Position numbers and translations under genes: made by a program
Shown here: positions 18,297-28,100 of the stretch, one piece after another
Numbering within the stretch: the first letter of the stretch is position 1
Layout: the number at the start of each line of letters is the position of its first letter
Assembly (NCBI RefSeq): GCF_019511605.1
Contig: NZ_JAEUAV010000008.1
Span: 186,001 to 250,000, forward strand
DNA: 64,000 nt
Direction: 5' to 3'
DNA from: Paraburkholderia phenoliruptrix
GTDB lineage: Bacteria; Pseudomonadota; Gammaproteobacteria; Burkholderiales; Burkholderiaceae
Notes under the pieces: model-generated
The model's input: the letters and a program-made list of their open reading frames with translations, nothing else
Database searches by the model: none
What the model was told of the DNA's origin: nothing

Positions 18297-19709
18297 ATGA
18301 ACTCCGCAATATCGGCATTCGACCTCGCCCGCATCCAGTTCGCGTTCACTGTTTCCTTCCACATCGTGTTTCCGGCGTTGAGCATCGGCCTCGCGAGTTT
18401 CATCGCGGTGCTCGAATGGCGCTGGCTCAAGACCGGCAAGGCCTACTACAAAGACCTGTGCTTGTTCTGGTCGAAGATTTTCGCCGTTGCGTTCGGCATG
18501 GGCGTGGTCTCCGGCGTCGTGATGAGCTACCAATTCGGCACCAACTGGTCGGGATTTTCCAGCTTCGCCGGGCCTGTCACCGGACCGCTTCTGATGTACG
18601 AGGTCATGACCGCGTTCTTTCTCGAAGCCGGCTTTCTCGGCATCATGCTGTTCGGCTGGCAGCGCGTGAGCCCGCGCGCTCACTTCGGCGCCACGCTGAT
18701 GGTGGCCATCGGCACGCTGATCTCCACTTTCTGGATTCTCGCGTCGAATAGCTGGATGCAAACGCCGCAAGGCTTCGAAGTGGTGAACGGCCAGGTCGTG
18801 CCGCTTGACTGGTTCAAGATCATCTTCAACCCGTCGTTCCCCTACCGGCTTGCGCATATGGCGCTCGCGGCGTTCATTGTGGCGGGGCTCGTCGTCGCAG
18901 CGGTGGGTGCGTGGCATCTGCTGCGCGGACGGCGCGATCCGGCCGTCAAGAAAATGTTCTCCATGGCGCTGTGGCTGCTGCTCGTCCTCACGCCGATCCA
19001 GGCGTTCGTCGGCGACCAGCATGGCCTGAACACCCGCGAATATCAGCCGGCCAAGATCGCGGCCATCGAAGGTCTGTGGGAAACGGAGAAAGGCGGCACC
19101 GCGCTGAACCTGTTCGGCATTCCTGACATGCAGGCGCAAACCACGCGCTACGCCGTGTCGATTCCTCACCTCGGCAGCCTGATCCTCACGCATAGCTGGG
19201 ACGGCGAAATTCGCGGCCTGAAAGAATTCCCGCCTGAGGACCGGCCGAATTCGACGGTGGTGTTCTGGAGCTTTCGCATCATGGTGGGCCTCGGCATGCT
19301 GATGATCGCAATGTCGGTCGCCGCATGGCTGCTGCGCCGCCGCGGCCGCCTGTTCGAATCGAAGTGGTTCCACCGCTTTGCCGTGGCCATGGCCCCGAGC
19401 GGCTTCCTCTCGCTGCTGGCGGGCTGGGTCACCACGGAAGCCGGCCGCCAGCCGTGGGTCGTGTACGGCGTGATGCGTACCTCGCAGGCCGTGTCGCCGC
19501 TCACCGCACAGCAGGTCGGCATTTCGCTGATGGCGTTCGTGGTCGTCTACTTTCTCGTGTTCGGCACGGGCATCTACTACATGCTCAAGCTGATGCGCTC
19601 CGGTCCGGCCCTGCCCGGTCAGACGCCGCACGGCGTGCCGGACCACACGCCGAACCAGACGGCGCGCCGCCCTTTCTCCGCCGCCGATCAGATGATCGAC
19701 GCCGCCTAA
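18297..19709 (+). CDS. cioA: cytochrome bd-type quinol oxidase subunit I (CioA-like, short Q-loop)
   Basis: 470 residues. ARIQFAFTVSFHIVFPALSIG (11-31) carries His22, the counterpart of the heme b595 ligand His19 of E. coli CydA. NSWMQTPQGFEVVNG and GWVTTEAGRQPWVVYGVMRT are strongly conserved. Roughly nine helices are expected. The Q-loop after GEIRGLKEFPPEDRPN is short, as in the cyanide-insensitive CIO branch rather than E. coli CydA (522 residues). The ATG at 18297 begins the conserved region; the upstream extension is not conserved-looking and no strong ribosome site is visible. cioB follows 24 bp on. Confidence 0.93.
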   Translation: MNSAISAFDLARIQFAFTVSFHIVFPALSIGLASFIAVLEWRWLKTGKAYYKDLCLFWSKIFAVAFGMGVVSGVVMSYQFGTNWSGFSSFAGPVTGPLLMYEVMTAFFLEAGFLGIMLFGWQRVSPRAHFGATLMVAIGTLISTFWILASNSWMQTPQGFEVVNGQVVPLDWFKIIFNPSFPYRLAHMALAAFIVAGLVVAAVGAWHLLRGRRDPAVKKMFSMALWLLLVLTPIQAFVGDQHGLNTREYQPAKIAAIEGLWETEKGGTALNLFGIPDMQAQTTRYAVSIPHLGSLILTHSWDGEIRGLKEFPPEDRPNSTVVFWSFRIMVGLGMLMIAMSVAAWLLRRRGRLFESKWFHRFAVAMAPSGFLSLLAGWVTTEAGRQPWVVYGVMRTSQAVSPLTAQQVGISLMAFVVVYFLVFGTGIYYMLKLMRSGPALPGQTPHGVPDHTPNQTARRPFSAADQMIDAA

Positions 19710-19733
19710 CCCAAGCAGCTTGCGAGTAACCAA

Positions 19734-20738
19734 ATGGACGTCACCGTAGTGTGGGCCGCGATCATCGCACTGGGCCTTTTCATGTATGTCGTGCTGGACG
19801 GCTTCGATCTCGGCATAGGCATCGTCTTTCCGTTTTTCCCCGACGAGAAAGAACGCGATCTGATGATGAACACCGTCGCGCCCGTCTGGGACGGCAACGA
19901 GACGTGGCTCGTGCTCGGCGGCGCCGCGCTCTTCGCCGTGTTCCCGATGGTGTATTCGACGGTGCTCTCCGCACTTTATCTGCCGCTCATCTTCATGCTG
20001 GTGTTCCTGATCTTTCGCGGCGTGTCGTTCGAGATTCGCGCGAAGGCGAACCGCACGCGGCACCTGTGGGATCTTGCTTTTATCGGCGGCTCGGCGGGCG
20101 CCGCGTTTTTCCAGGGCGTCGCGCTGGGCGCGTTTTTGCAGGGCATTCCGGTGATTGACGGCGCCTACGCCGGCGACGCCTTCGGCTGGCTCACGCCGTT
20201 CAGCCTGCTGACGGGCCTCGGGCTCGTCGTCACCTATGCGTTGCTGGGCTGCTGCTGGCTGGTCGCGAAGACCGAAGGCGATCTGCAGCGCCGCCTGCAT
20301 CGCGTGGTCTGGCCGCTGACGGTCGTGCTGCTCGGCTTCATCGCGACGGTGAGCCTGTGGACGCCGCTGCAGGACCCGAACATCGCGCAGCGCTGGTTCG
20401 ACGACGGCCTCTTCTACCGGCTGCTGCCGGTGCCGTTCCTGGTTGCCGCGTGCGCGTTCTTCATGCGCCGCGCGGTGCGCGAGCGGCATCACAACACGCC
20501 GTTCGCGCTCGCGCTGCTGCTCGTGCTGCTCGGCTATGCGGGCTTGCTGGTGAGCCTGTGGCCGTATGCGATTCCGTCGAGCGTCACGCTGTGGGAAGCG
20601 GCCGCGCCGCGCTCCAGCCAGACGTTTACGCTGGTTGGCGCGGTGGTGATTCTGCCGATCATCATTGCCTATACGACGATGGGTTACTGGGTATTTCGCG
20701 GGAAGGTGCGTCATGGCGACCAACATCACTATCACTAA
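19734..20738 (+). CDS. cioB: cytochrome bd-type quinol oxidase subunit II (CioB-like)
   Basis: 334 residues, all-membrane. The N-terminal LDGFDLGIGIVFPFFPDEKERDLMMNTVAPVWDGNETWLV segment is the hallmark of CydB/CioB. It partners CioA in reducing oxygen with quinol electrons without proton pumping. It starts 24 bp after cioA and overlaps the small third gene by 26 bp, so the three are co-translated or co-transcribed. The last residues (RHGDQHHYH) are histidine-rich because that stretch also encodes the start of the small protein in another frame. Confidence 0.94.
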   Translation: MDVTVVWAAIIALGLFMYVVLDGFDLGIGIVFPFFPDEKERDLMMNTVAPVWDGNETWLVLGGAALFAVFPMVYSTVLSALYLPLIFMLVFLIFRGVSFEIRAKANRTRHLWDLAFIGGSAGAAFFQGVALGAFLQGIPVIDGAYAGDAFGWLTPFSLLTGLGLVVTYALLGCCWLVAKTEGDLQRRLHRVVWPLTVVLLGFIATVSLWTPLQDPNIAQRWFDDGLFYRLLPVPFLVAACAFFMRRAVRERHHNTPFALALLLVLLGYAGLLVSLWPYAIPSSVTLWEAAAPRSSQTFTLVGAVVILPIIIAYTTMGYWVFRGKVRHGDQHHYH

Positions 20739-20865
20739 GTCCGCGCGCAAGCTGCCGGGCTGGCTCTGGTTCATCGCACTGTGGTGCTTCGGCGTGGGCT
20801 CTGCGATGTCGCTCGGTTACGCCTTCAAGCTTCTGATGAATGCGACGCTTTTTGCAGTGAAATAA
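20713..20865 (+). CDS. small single-helix subunit of the CIO oxidase (DUF2474-like)
   Basis: 50 residues: a polar start (MATNITITKSARKLPG), then one membrane helix (WLWFIALWCFGVGSAMSLGYAFKLLM). Size, helix and place directly behind cioB fit the DUF2474 proteins, the CIO counterpart of CydX. The ATG lies inside cioB and gives a 26-bp overlap. Such peptides stabilise bd oxidases; that role here is inferred from family and position. Confidence 0.8.
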   Translation: MATNITITKSARKLPGWLWFIALWCFGVGSAMSLGYAFKLLMNATLFAVK

Positions 20866-21207
20866 GGCCCCGGCGCACGCGCGCCCGGGCGTCTCCATCC
20901 GCTTGGCATAACCTTCTGCGTCCGCTGCCGCGCCGCTTAAAAAACGGCGCGCGCGGCTCGTCTACGTAGCAAGCCGGGGCCGATGCGCGACAGAGACCAG
21001 CCAGCACAATACAAACAAAAAAGCGTGGCGCCGGCGATGCCACAAGCAGAGAATGACGGCGCGGCGAGCCGCAAGGCCCGCCGCGCCAACCGATCGGCTT
21101 ACGATCACGGGGTAGCCGGCAATGATGCGATTCACGACAATAGAAGTAAAACGGGACCTGGCAACGGCGGTAGTCCACAACACGCAAGCTCGACTCGTGG
21201 AGACATC
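20866..21207. other. intergenic region between cio operon and response regulator
   Basis: No gene is supported. A perfect 7-bp stem (CGCGCCG at 20929-20935, CGGCGCG at 20945-20951) with an A-rich loop is present; it lacks a T-run and is a poor terminator. Confidence 0.45.
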
Positions 21208-21972
21208 ATGAAGTTTCTTGTGGCGGACGACCATGAACTGATCCGGCAAGGCGTCAAGGGCATGCTGCGCGGGCTCGACCCCGACGCCCTGTTCGACGAA
21301 GCCGACACGTGGGAAACGCTGGCCGCGGCCGCGCGGCCCGACGCGGACCACGATCTCGCGATCGTCGATCTACATATGCCGGGCATGAGCGGCGCGTCGT
21401 CGCTGGAAGTGCTCTTGAAGGCCAATCCCGCGCTGCCGGTGGTCGTGCTCTCCGCGGAAGAGTCGCCCGACGAAATGCGCGCCGTACTGGCCGCGGGCGC
21501 GCTCGGCTTCGTGCCGAAGCGCCAGCCCGCGAGCGTCATGCTCAAGGCCATCGAACTCGTGCTGTCGGGCGGCGCCTACGTGCCGATGGAAGCTCTCAGC
21601 CTGCTCGGCTCGCGCGAGGTCCCATCCCCCGACGCAAGCGCGGAGCGCGTGAACCCGGCGCCCACGCAGCAGGCCACGGCAAGCTCGGCAGTACAGGATA
21701 CGGCGACGACGCTCGCCGAACCCGGCGCGCCAAGCCCGGCGTTGCAGCCGCATCAGCAGCATCTGCTGGAAAATCTGTCGCCGCGTCAACAGGACATCAT
21801 GCGGCTCGTGCATCGCGGCTGGACCAACAAGATGATCGCGCGCGAACTGGGCGTCGCGGAGGGCACGGTCAAGGTGCATCTGTCGGTGATCTTTCGGGCA
21901 CTCGGTGTGCACAACCGGTCGACGGCCATTGCAGTGGTCAACGGCTGGCTCGAAGCGGGGAAAACCTTGTAG
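21208..21972 (+). CDS. LuxR/NarL-type response regulator
   Basis: 254 residues. The receiver domain starts at the first residue (MKFLVADDHELIRQG, acidic pair Asp7-Asp8) with phosphoacceptor Asp54 in IVDLHMPG and a Lys in the FVPKRQP segment. A long Pro/Ala/Thr-rich linker (about 140-180) leads to a LuxR HTH: LSPRQQDIMRLVHRGWTNK then GVAEGTVKVHLSVIFRALG. GTGGAGAC precedes the ATG at 21208; the upstream extension has no domain. Its stop is four bases from the stop of the opposing hybrid kinase, a likely partner. Confidence 0.9.
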   Translation: MKFLVADDHELIRQGVKGMLRGLDPDALFDEADTWETLAAAARPDADHDLAIVDLHMPGMSGASSLEVLLKANPALPVVVLSAEESPDEMRAVLAAGALGFVPKRQPASVMLKAIELVLSGGAYVPMEALSLLGSREVPSPDASAERVNPAPTQQATASSAVQDTATTLAEPGAPSPALQPHQQHLLENLSPRQQDIMRLVHRGWTNKMIARELGVAEGTVKVHLSVIFRALGVHNRSTAIAVVNGWLEAGKTL

Positions 21973-21976
21973 GCGT

Positions 21977-23767
21977 TCACGGCGTGGAAGCCGTCCGTCC
22001 TTTGTCCAGCTCTGCCTGCTGCCACAGCATGTCCAGCGTGCGCCGCAAGCGCGCCGCCGTGACGGGCTTGTGCAGTACCGGAATGCCTTGCAACGCAAGA
22101 GCCGTCAGTTCTGCCGACGCCATATCGCCGGTAATCAGCAGCGTCACGACATTCTCGTGCCCGGCACGCGCGAGCATGTTGCGCACCGCCGTTAGCGCCT
22201 GCGCACCGGTCCGGTGATTGGCCAACTGATAATCGCAAAGCACCGCGTCGGGCACAAAGCCGTCTTCGAGCGCGGCCAACGCCGCGGTTTCGTCGCGCGC
22301 GCCGCGCACGGTGCAACCCCAGCGGCCGAGCAGGCTTGTCAGACCTTCGAGAATCGACGGCTCGTCGTCGATGCACAGCACGCGCCGCCCATCGCCCACC
22401 GGAGCGCCGGCGACCGTCTCGTTCAGATTCGCAACGACGCCGCCCGCATCGCCCGCATGCACCGGAAAGCGAAACACCGAGCCGCGCCCGGGCGCAGAGC
22501 GCAACTGCAACTCGCCGCCGAGCATGCCGACGAGGCGCTTGACCGTCGGCAGGCCGAGGCCGTGCCCCTGGCGGGCATCTCGGTGAGGGTTCGCGACCTG
22601 ATAGAACTCTTCGAAAATGCGCTCGTGCTCTTCCGGCGCAATGCCGATGCCTGAATCGCGCACTTCGATAAAGCCGCCCGCGGCTCGCCCCGCGCGCCGC
22701 AAGCCGAGCCAGATCGCGCCCTCTTCGGTATAGCGCACGGCATTCGAGAGCAGATTGCTCAGCACGCGCTCCAGCAGCACCGGATCGTCGTACACCACCA
22801 TCGAGGTCGGCGCGATGCGCAGCGCGAGCCCCTTCGCCGCCGCCTGCGGACGATACTGGCTACCCACCCGCTCGAACAGTTCCGAGAGCCGGAAATGCAG
22901 GCGGATCACCTGCGTCACGCCGCTTTCCAGCCGTGCGAGGTCGAGCACCTGGTTGAACAGCTGGTTCAGCGCCTCGACGTTATGGACGATGTGCTCGGCA
23001 GTCTTCGCATGCTGCGCGGGCGTCGCCGCCGGATCGTTGAGCGAGGCCGCGAGCAGTCCGATTGCGTGCAGCGGCTGCCGCAGATCGTGGCTCGCGGCTG
23101 CGAAAAAGCGCGTTTTCGCGAGACTCGCCTCTTCCGCAACATGCTTTTGCACCGCGAGCGATTCCGCGAGGTACTGTTGGTCCACTCGCGCCTGCACCAC
23201 CTGCTGGAACAGTTTGCGGTAGCTGAGCGCATACACGTTGATCGCGCAAAAGAAGAACGCGAGCACGATGGCAAGAATCGTGCGGTCGAACGTATGCATG
23301 CCGACGTGCAGCACGATCGACGGAAACAGCAGAAATGGAATCGCGGTGGCGAAATTGAGCAGATCGAAGCCATTGGACATGAACACGCCGGCTGCGAGCG
23401 TAACGAGCATCACCGTATGCAGCAGCGGCAAGTCGCTTTGCGGACTCTGGAACGCGAACCAGATCGCGAGGCCGGGCGCACTGTAGAGCAACACGCCGCG
23501 CACCGCATGCAGGTTGATCCAGCCGCGCGGCGACAGCAGATGCGGATAGCGCCGGTTGCAGATCCATAGCGCGAGGCCCGCGCAATTGGCCGCCGCATAA
23601 AAGCCGAAGCAGGCAATGAAGAGCGGCGGCGACGGAATTGCCGGCCAGTAAAGCGCCACCAGTACCGCAATCGAAAACCAGTGCGTGAAGAATGCGATTG
23701 GATCTTGCGCGTACAGCACGCGCACCAGGTCTTCGTCGATTGCATGCTGGATCGGGACAGCCCGCAT
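21977..23767 (-). CDS. hybrid histidine kinase with membrane sensor and C-terminal receiver
   Basis: About 596 residues. Six or so membrane helices (residues 30-180) form the input domain. HisKA follows with His227 in AAASHDLRQPLHAIG, then HATPase (ERVLSNLLSNAVRYT, RDSGIGIAPEEHERIFEEF, GHGLGLPTVKRLVGMLGG). A receiver domain closes the protein: VLCIDDEPSILEG and acceptor Asp in LCDYQLANHRTG. This order, with no periplasmic sensor, resembles the 'ATPase/response regulator' hybrids paired with LuxR regulators. AAGGAGA sits before the ATG at 23767. The signal is unknown; nearness to the CIO oxidase allows a respiratory signal, but that is speculation. Confidence 0.9.
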   Translation of the reverse strand: MRAVPIQHAIDEDLVRVLYAQDPIAFFTHWFSIAVLVALYWPAIPSPPLFIACFGFYAAANCAGLALWICNRRYPHLLSPRGWINLHAVRGVLLYSAPGLAIWFAFQSPQSDLPLLHTVMLVTLAAGVFMSNGFDLLNFATAIPFLLFPSIVLHVGMHTFDRTILAIVLAFFFCAINVYALSYRKLFQQVVQARVDQQYLAESLAVQKHVAEEASLAKTRFFAAASHDLRQPLHAIGLLAASLNDPAATPAQHAKTAEHIVHNVEALNQLFNQVLDLARLESGVTQVIRLHFRLSELFERVGSQYRPQAAAKGLALRIAPTSMVVYDDPVLLERVLSNLLSNAVRYTEEGAIWLGLRRAGRAAGGFIEVRDSGIGIAPEEHERIFEEFYQVANPHRDARQGHGLGLPTVKRLVGMLGGELQLRSAPGRGSVFRFPVHAGDAGGVVANLNETVAGAPVGDGRRVLCIDDEPSILEGLTSLLGRWGCTVRGARDETAALAALEDGFVPDAVLCDYQLANHRTGAQALTAVRNMLARAGHENVVTLLITGDMASAELTALALQGIPVLHKPVTAARLRRTLDMLWQQAELDKGRTASTP

Positions 23768-24150
23768 CGCGCGGTCTCCTTGTCGGGCAGGGCAAATTCG
23801 GTGATGGGGCGCGAAAGCCCGGCGCTCGCGCGAAGCGCGGCGAGGCATGGTGCGCAGGAGCTTGCTCGGTCTTACTGAAACGCAAAGGCCGCAATGCAGC
23901 GGCGCGCTGCAACCGCTTTTCTCATCAGACGAATGACAGGTGTGCTGCCGGATGGTTTACCCGGCAGTTTACCCATCGGCTAACACTTAATCCATATAGG
24001 CGAAGCGGTTGCGCACGACCATACTGCCTTCACCAACACGGCGCGGCCGCAACCTTCCCGTCATCCGTTTTTCGCCTGCATTCAGGGCTTGCTGCGCTTT
24101 CGCGTAACCGCCGCCTTACCCCGTCACCCCTTTACCTAATGGAGGCTTTC
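23768..24150. other. intergenic region between kinase and sigma-like gene
   Basis: No gene is supported. A direct repeat GTTTACCC occurs twice at 12-bp spacing (23956-23963 and 23967-23974). No clear promoter was found. Confidence 0.4.
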
Positions 24151-24942
24151 ATGGGCGCAGTTCCGAGCCACGAGTTCGTCCGCAATCTCGACGACGCGAT
24201 CCTGCCCGATCTGTGGCGCCGCCGCACCCAGTTATCCGGCGACGAAATGGTGTCGATGGTCGAACTCGTCAAGCGGGCACTGCGCACCTACCATCCGCTG
24301 GAATTGCAGGCGCTTGGCGAAGACAAGGAGGAGCTCGTCGCACAGTTCATTTACTGCAAGGTGCTGCGTCTTGCGCCAGGTCACACTGCAACGCATGCAT
24401 GCGCCGACAGCGCGCCCTCCAACAGCTACGCACTGTGCGCATACTTTCGCCGCTATCTGATCGACTGCCTGCGCAGCGCCGGCCATCAACGCAACGTCTC
24501 GATGGAAACCGAGGGCATGGCGCAGGAAATCGATCTGCACGCCCAGGCATTGGAAGACCCCGTGCAAAGCGTGCTGCTGCAATACGGCCTCGACGAACAA
24601 CGGGTGCGGCTGGCGGCGCGCGCTTTCATCGAAAGTCTGGACGAGCCTGAACGGATCGTGCTGGCCGGTAGCCTCGGCTGGTGCTCGGAAGGCAAAGGCG
24701 GACTGTCTGCGGTTGCGGCCCAGCATCGGGTGCCCTCCTATCACTATCGCGCCGTCAAACTCGGCGTCACGATGAAAAAGACGGCCACTGCCGACGATTT
24801 TTCCAATACGAAGATCGGCCGCTGGCTCACGGACGTACTCGGCATCGAGATCGACGTCGACAATCGCAGTGCGATTCTGCTCGCGCTGAACCTGCTCGCT
24901 GCCGAGTCGAACGATAGCGAAATGAATGAAGCGGCCGCGTAA
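24151..24942 (+). CDS. unrecognised protein with possible sigma-70-like helices
   Basis: 263 residues, not recognised as a named family. The start at 24151 has GGAGG seven bases upstream. A helical segment YFRRYLIDCLRSAGHQRNVS (about 94-113) resembles sigma region 2, and ERIVLAGSLGW followed by LSAVAAQHRVPSYHYRAVKLG (about 187-209) looks like a helix-turn-helix in region-4 position. The end (IGRWLTDVLGIEI and onward) is acidic and helical. It precedes the large GMC/hydrolase fusion gene by 195 bp on the same strand and may control it. I am unsure; it could equally be an uncharacterised regulator unrelated to sigma factors. Confidence 0.45.
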   Translation: MGAVPSHEFVRNLDDAILPDLWRRRTQLSGDEMVSMVELVKRALRTYHPLELQALGEDKEELVAQFIYCKVLRLAPGHTATHACADSAPSNSYALCAYFRRYLIDCLRSAGHQRNVSMETEGMAQEIDLHAQALEDPVQSVLLQYGLDEQRVRLAARAFIESLDEPERIVLAGSLGWCSEGKGGLSAVAAQHRVPSYHYRAVKLGVTMKKTATADDFSNTKIGRWLTDVLGIEIDVDNRSAILLALNLLAAESNDSEMNEAAA

Positions 24943-25137
24943 CACCGCATGAAAGGCACCGGCACAGCCATCCACGCCAACAAGGCCAGCAACGCCATCG
25001 CGCCGCGCGGCGCATCGTAACGAAGCGCTTTTTTTGTGCTCACGCACCGGCTACGATAAAAAAGCCGCGGCAGCGCGCCGTCTTCCTTCCGACGCCCGGT
25101 CCCTTCCCTGCATCGATTCCTGACGAGGTGGTCGCGT

Positions 25138-28100
25138 ATGAACCGCTTATCGAGCGCCGTGACGGCGATGAAATCGCACTATGAAGTGGTGGTGATCGGT
25201 TCCGGTTACGGCGGCGCGATCGCCGCGAGCCGCATGGCGCGCGCGGGGCGCAGCGTCTGCGTGCTCGAACGTGGGCGCGAATTCATGGCCGGCGAATATC
25301 CGCGCACACCGTTTCAGGGCGCCGCGCAGATCCAGTACAACACGCCAGCCGCGCAAATCGGCTCGCCACTCGCGCTGCTCGAAGTACATGTGAACGACGA
25401 CGTGAACGCAGTGGTGGGCTGCGGCCTTGGCGGCACTTCGCTGATCAACGCGAACGTCGCGCTCAAAGTCGATCCGCGCCTGTGGGACGACACGCGCTGG
25501 CCCGCCGCGCTGCGCGAAGACCAGGCTGGGCGCGAAACAGGTTATCAGCGCGCATGGGACATGTTGCAACCCTCGCCGGTTCCGGGCCGTTTTCGCGAAC
25601 TGCCGAAACTGCTGGCACTCGCAAAGTCCGCAGAGGCACTCGGCATGGCCGATCACTTCAGCACGCCGCCCGTGACCGTGACTTTCGAAGACCGCACGAA
25701 CGCGGCCGGCGTCGCCCAGAAAGCCTGCACCGGATGCGGCGACTGCAACTCAGGTTGCAACTACGACGCAAAAAATTCGACGCATATGAACTATCTGCCC
25801 GACGCAGTCGCGCACGGCGCGCAGATTTTCACTGGCGCCGCCGTCCATTCGGTGACCCGCAATACCGATACGCAGAAATGGCAAGTGGGCTATCAACTCG
25901 TGCGCCTCGGGCGTGAGAGCTACGACGCGCCTGACCTTTTCGTGAGTGCGGACGTTGTCATCGTGTCGGCGGGAACAATCGGCTCGACCGCGTTGCTGCT
26001 GCGTTCGCGCAATGAGGGGCTCACCGTCTCGGGCATGCTCGGCCAGCGCTTTACCGGCAATGGCGACGTGCTGGCCTTCGCCTACAACACCGACGACACC
26101 ATCAACGGCGTCGGCTGGGGCGCGCATCTGGAAGGCGAGCTTCCGCCCGTAGGGCCCACCATTACGGGGCTGATCGATCACCGCGATACGCCTGACGTCA
26201 AAGACGGCTTCGTGATCGAAGAAGGCTCGCTCGCGGGGCCGGTGGGCGCCGCGCTCGTCGGCATGCTCGGCGCCGCTGCGCCGCTTTCGGGCGTCGACGT
26301 CGCGGGCCCGCGCCCGGTTGAGCAGCAACTCGCTTACGATGCACGCGTTGTCGAAGGCGTCCTGCACGGACCGTATCGCGGCGCGCTGAATCACACGCAG
26401 AGCTACCTCGTGATGGCGCACGACGACGAAAGCGGCCAGATCAGCGTCAACGACAAGGGCCGCCCGCGCATTACGTGGGAAAACGCCGGTAAACAGCTCA
26501 TTTACGAAACCGTCGAAGAAACGCTGAAGAATGCGACGGCCCCGCTAGGCGGCAAGTACCTGCGCGACCCGATTTCCAACGACATCTTCGGCAACCGCAC
26601 CGTGACCGTGCATCCGCTCGGCGGCTGCGCAATGGGCGAGCACGCCGAACAGGGTGTGGTCGACCATATGGGCCGCGTGTTCAGCGGCATGACCGGCACG
26701 GATGTGCACGACGGCCTCTACGTCATGGACGGCGCGGTCATGCCGATGTCGCTCGGCGTGAATCCGCTGTGGACCATCTCTGCGCTCGCCGAGCGCAACT
26801 GCGCGCTGCTCGCGGCGTCGCGAGGCTGGACCATCGACTACGATTCCAGGGGCACCGCCGCCGCGCCGCCCGCGCAAAAAATCGGCCTGCGCTTCACCGA
26901 AACAATGGTCGGCCATTACACGCCGGCCGGCGCGAGCGACGACGCAGCGAGCCCGATGGCCTTCACGCTGACTGTGGAGTCCGACGACCTCGACGCAATG
27001 CTTCGGGATCCCAATCATATGGCCCGGACCGCCGGCACGTTGAGCTGCATTGCACTGTCCGCGCAGCCGATGACGATTACCGACGGCACCTTCAATCTGT
27101 TCGTGACCGACCCGCAAGATGTCGACGAGCGCAACATGAACTACCGCATGACGCTCAATACCGTGGAAGGCAAGACCTACTATCTGAGCGGGCAAAAAAT
27201 CATCACGCGCACGTCGCCGCTCGAGTTGTGGGAGCAGACCAATACGCTCTATGCGCAGGTGTTCGAAGCGCCGGAAGCCGACGTGCCGCCGCTTGGCAAC
27301 GCCAGGCTGATCATCACGCCGGAAAATTTCCTGAAACAGCAGCGCACGCTCGAAGTGACCAACGCTCCGGATCTGAAAACCCGCCTCGAATGGACGCTCA
27401 AGTTCGGCAAGTTCTTTGCGGGCGTGCTGTTCAGCGAATACGGCGGCGTCGCCGCGCCTTTGCAGTACCACGACCCCGACGCGCCGCCGCGTCTGAAGCG
27501 CGCATTGCGGGCGCCCGCGCCGCAAGTGTTCTTCTTCGACACGCCTGACGGCACGCGTCTGCGGCTCACGCGCTTTGTCGATCCGGCGCGCAAGAACGCG
27601 CGCCCCGTGTTGCTGATTCATGGCTCCGGCGTGTCGAGTCGCATCTATTCGACGGATCTGATCGGCACCAATCTGGTCGAATATCTGTGCGCCGCGGGTT
27701 ACGACGTATGGCTCGTCGATCTGCGCGTGAGCATAGAAATGCCGAGCGTGCTCGTGCCGACCAACGTCGACAAGGTCGCACTGGAGGACATTCCCGCAGC
27801 CGTCGCGAAGATTCGCGAGGTGACCGGCGCGCCCGCCATCCAGGCGCTCGGCCACTGCATGGGCGGCCTCGCGTTGAGCATGTCGCTCATGGCGGGACTG
27901 CAAGGCGTGGGCTCCGCGGTGATTTCCCAGGTCGCCGCGCATCCGGTGCCGGGCACGCTTGGCCGCATCAAGGCGGGGCTGCACATTCCCGACATCATGC
28001 AACACCTGGGCGTGACCGATCTCACCGCCTATACCGAGGACGAACGCTGGCCGCACAATCTGTTCGACGAAGCGCTGCGCCTCTACCCCGTCGATCACGA

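Noticed and set aside
18120..20774. A very long open frame antisense to cioAB, nearly 900 codons
   Set aside because: It has Arg/His/Glu-rich low-complexity composition without motifs, typical of the antisense frame of high-GC membrane-protein genes. The sense frames are clear CioA and CioB.
23957..23974. Two TTTACCC copies upstream of the sigma-like gene, resembling the regulon element
   Set aside because: They are not next to a uronate operator and lack the AAATRC side of the element in the right form; a chance match is likely.
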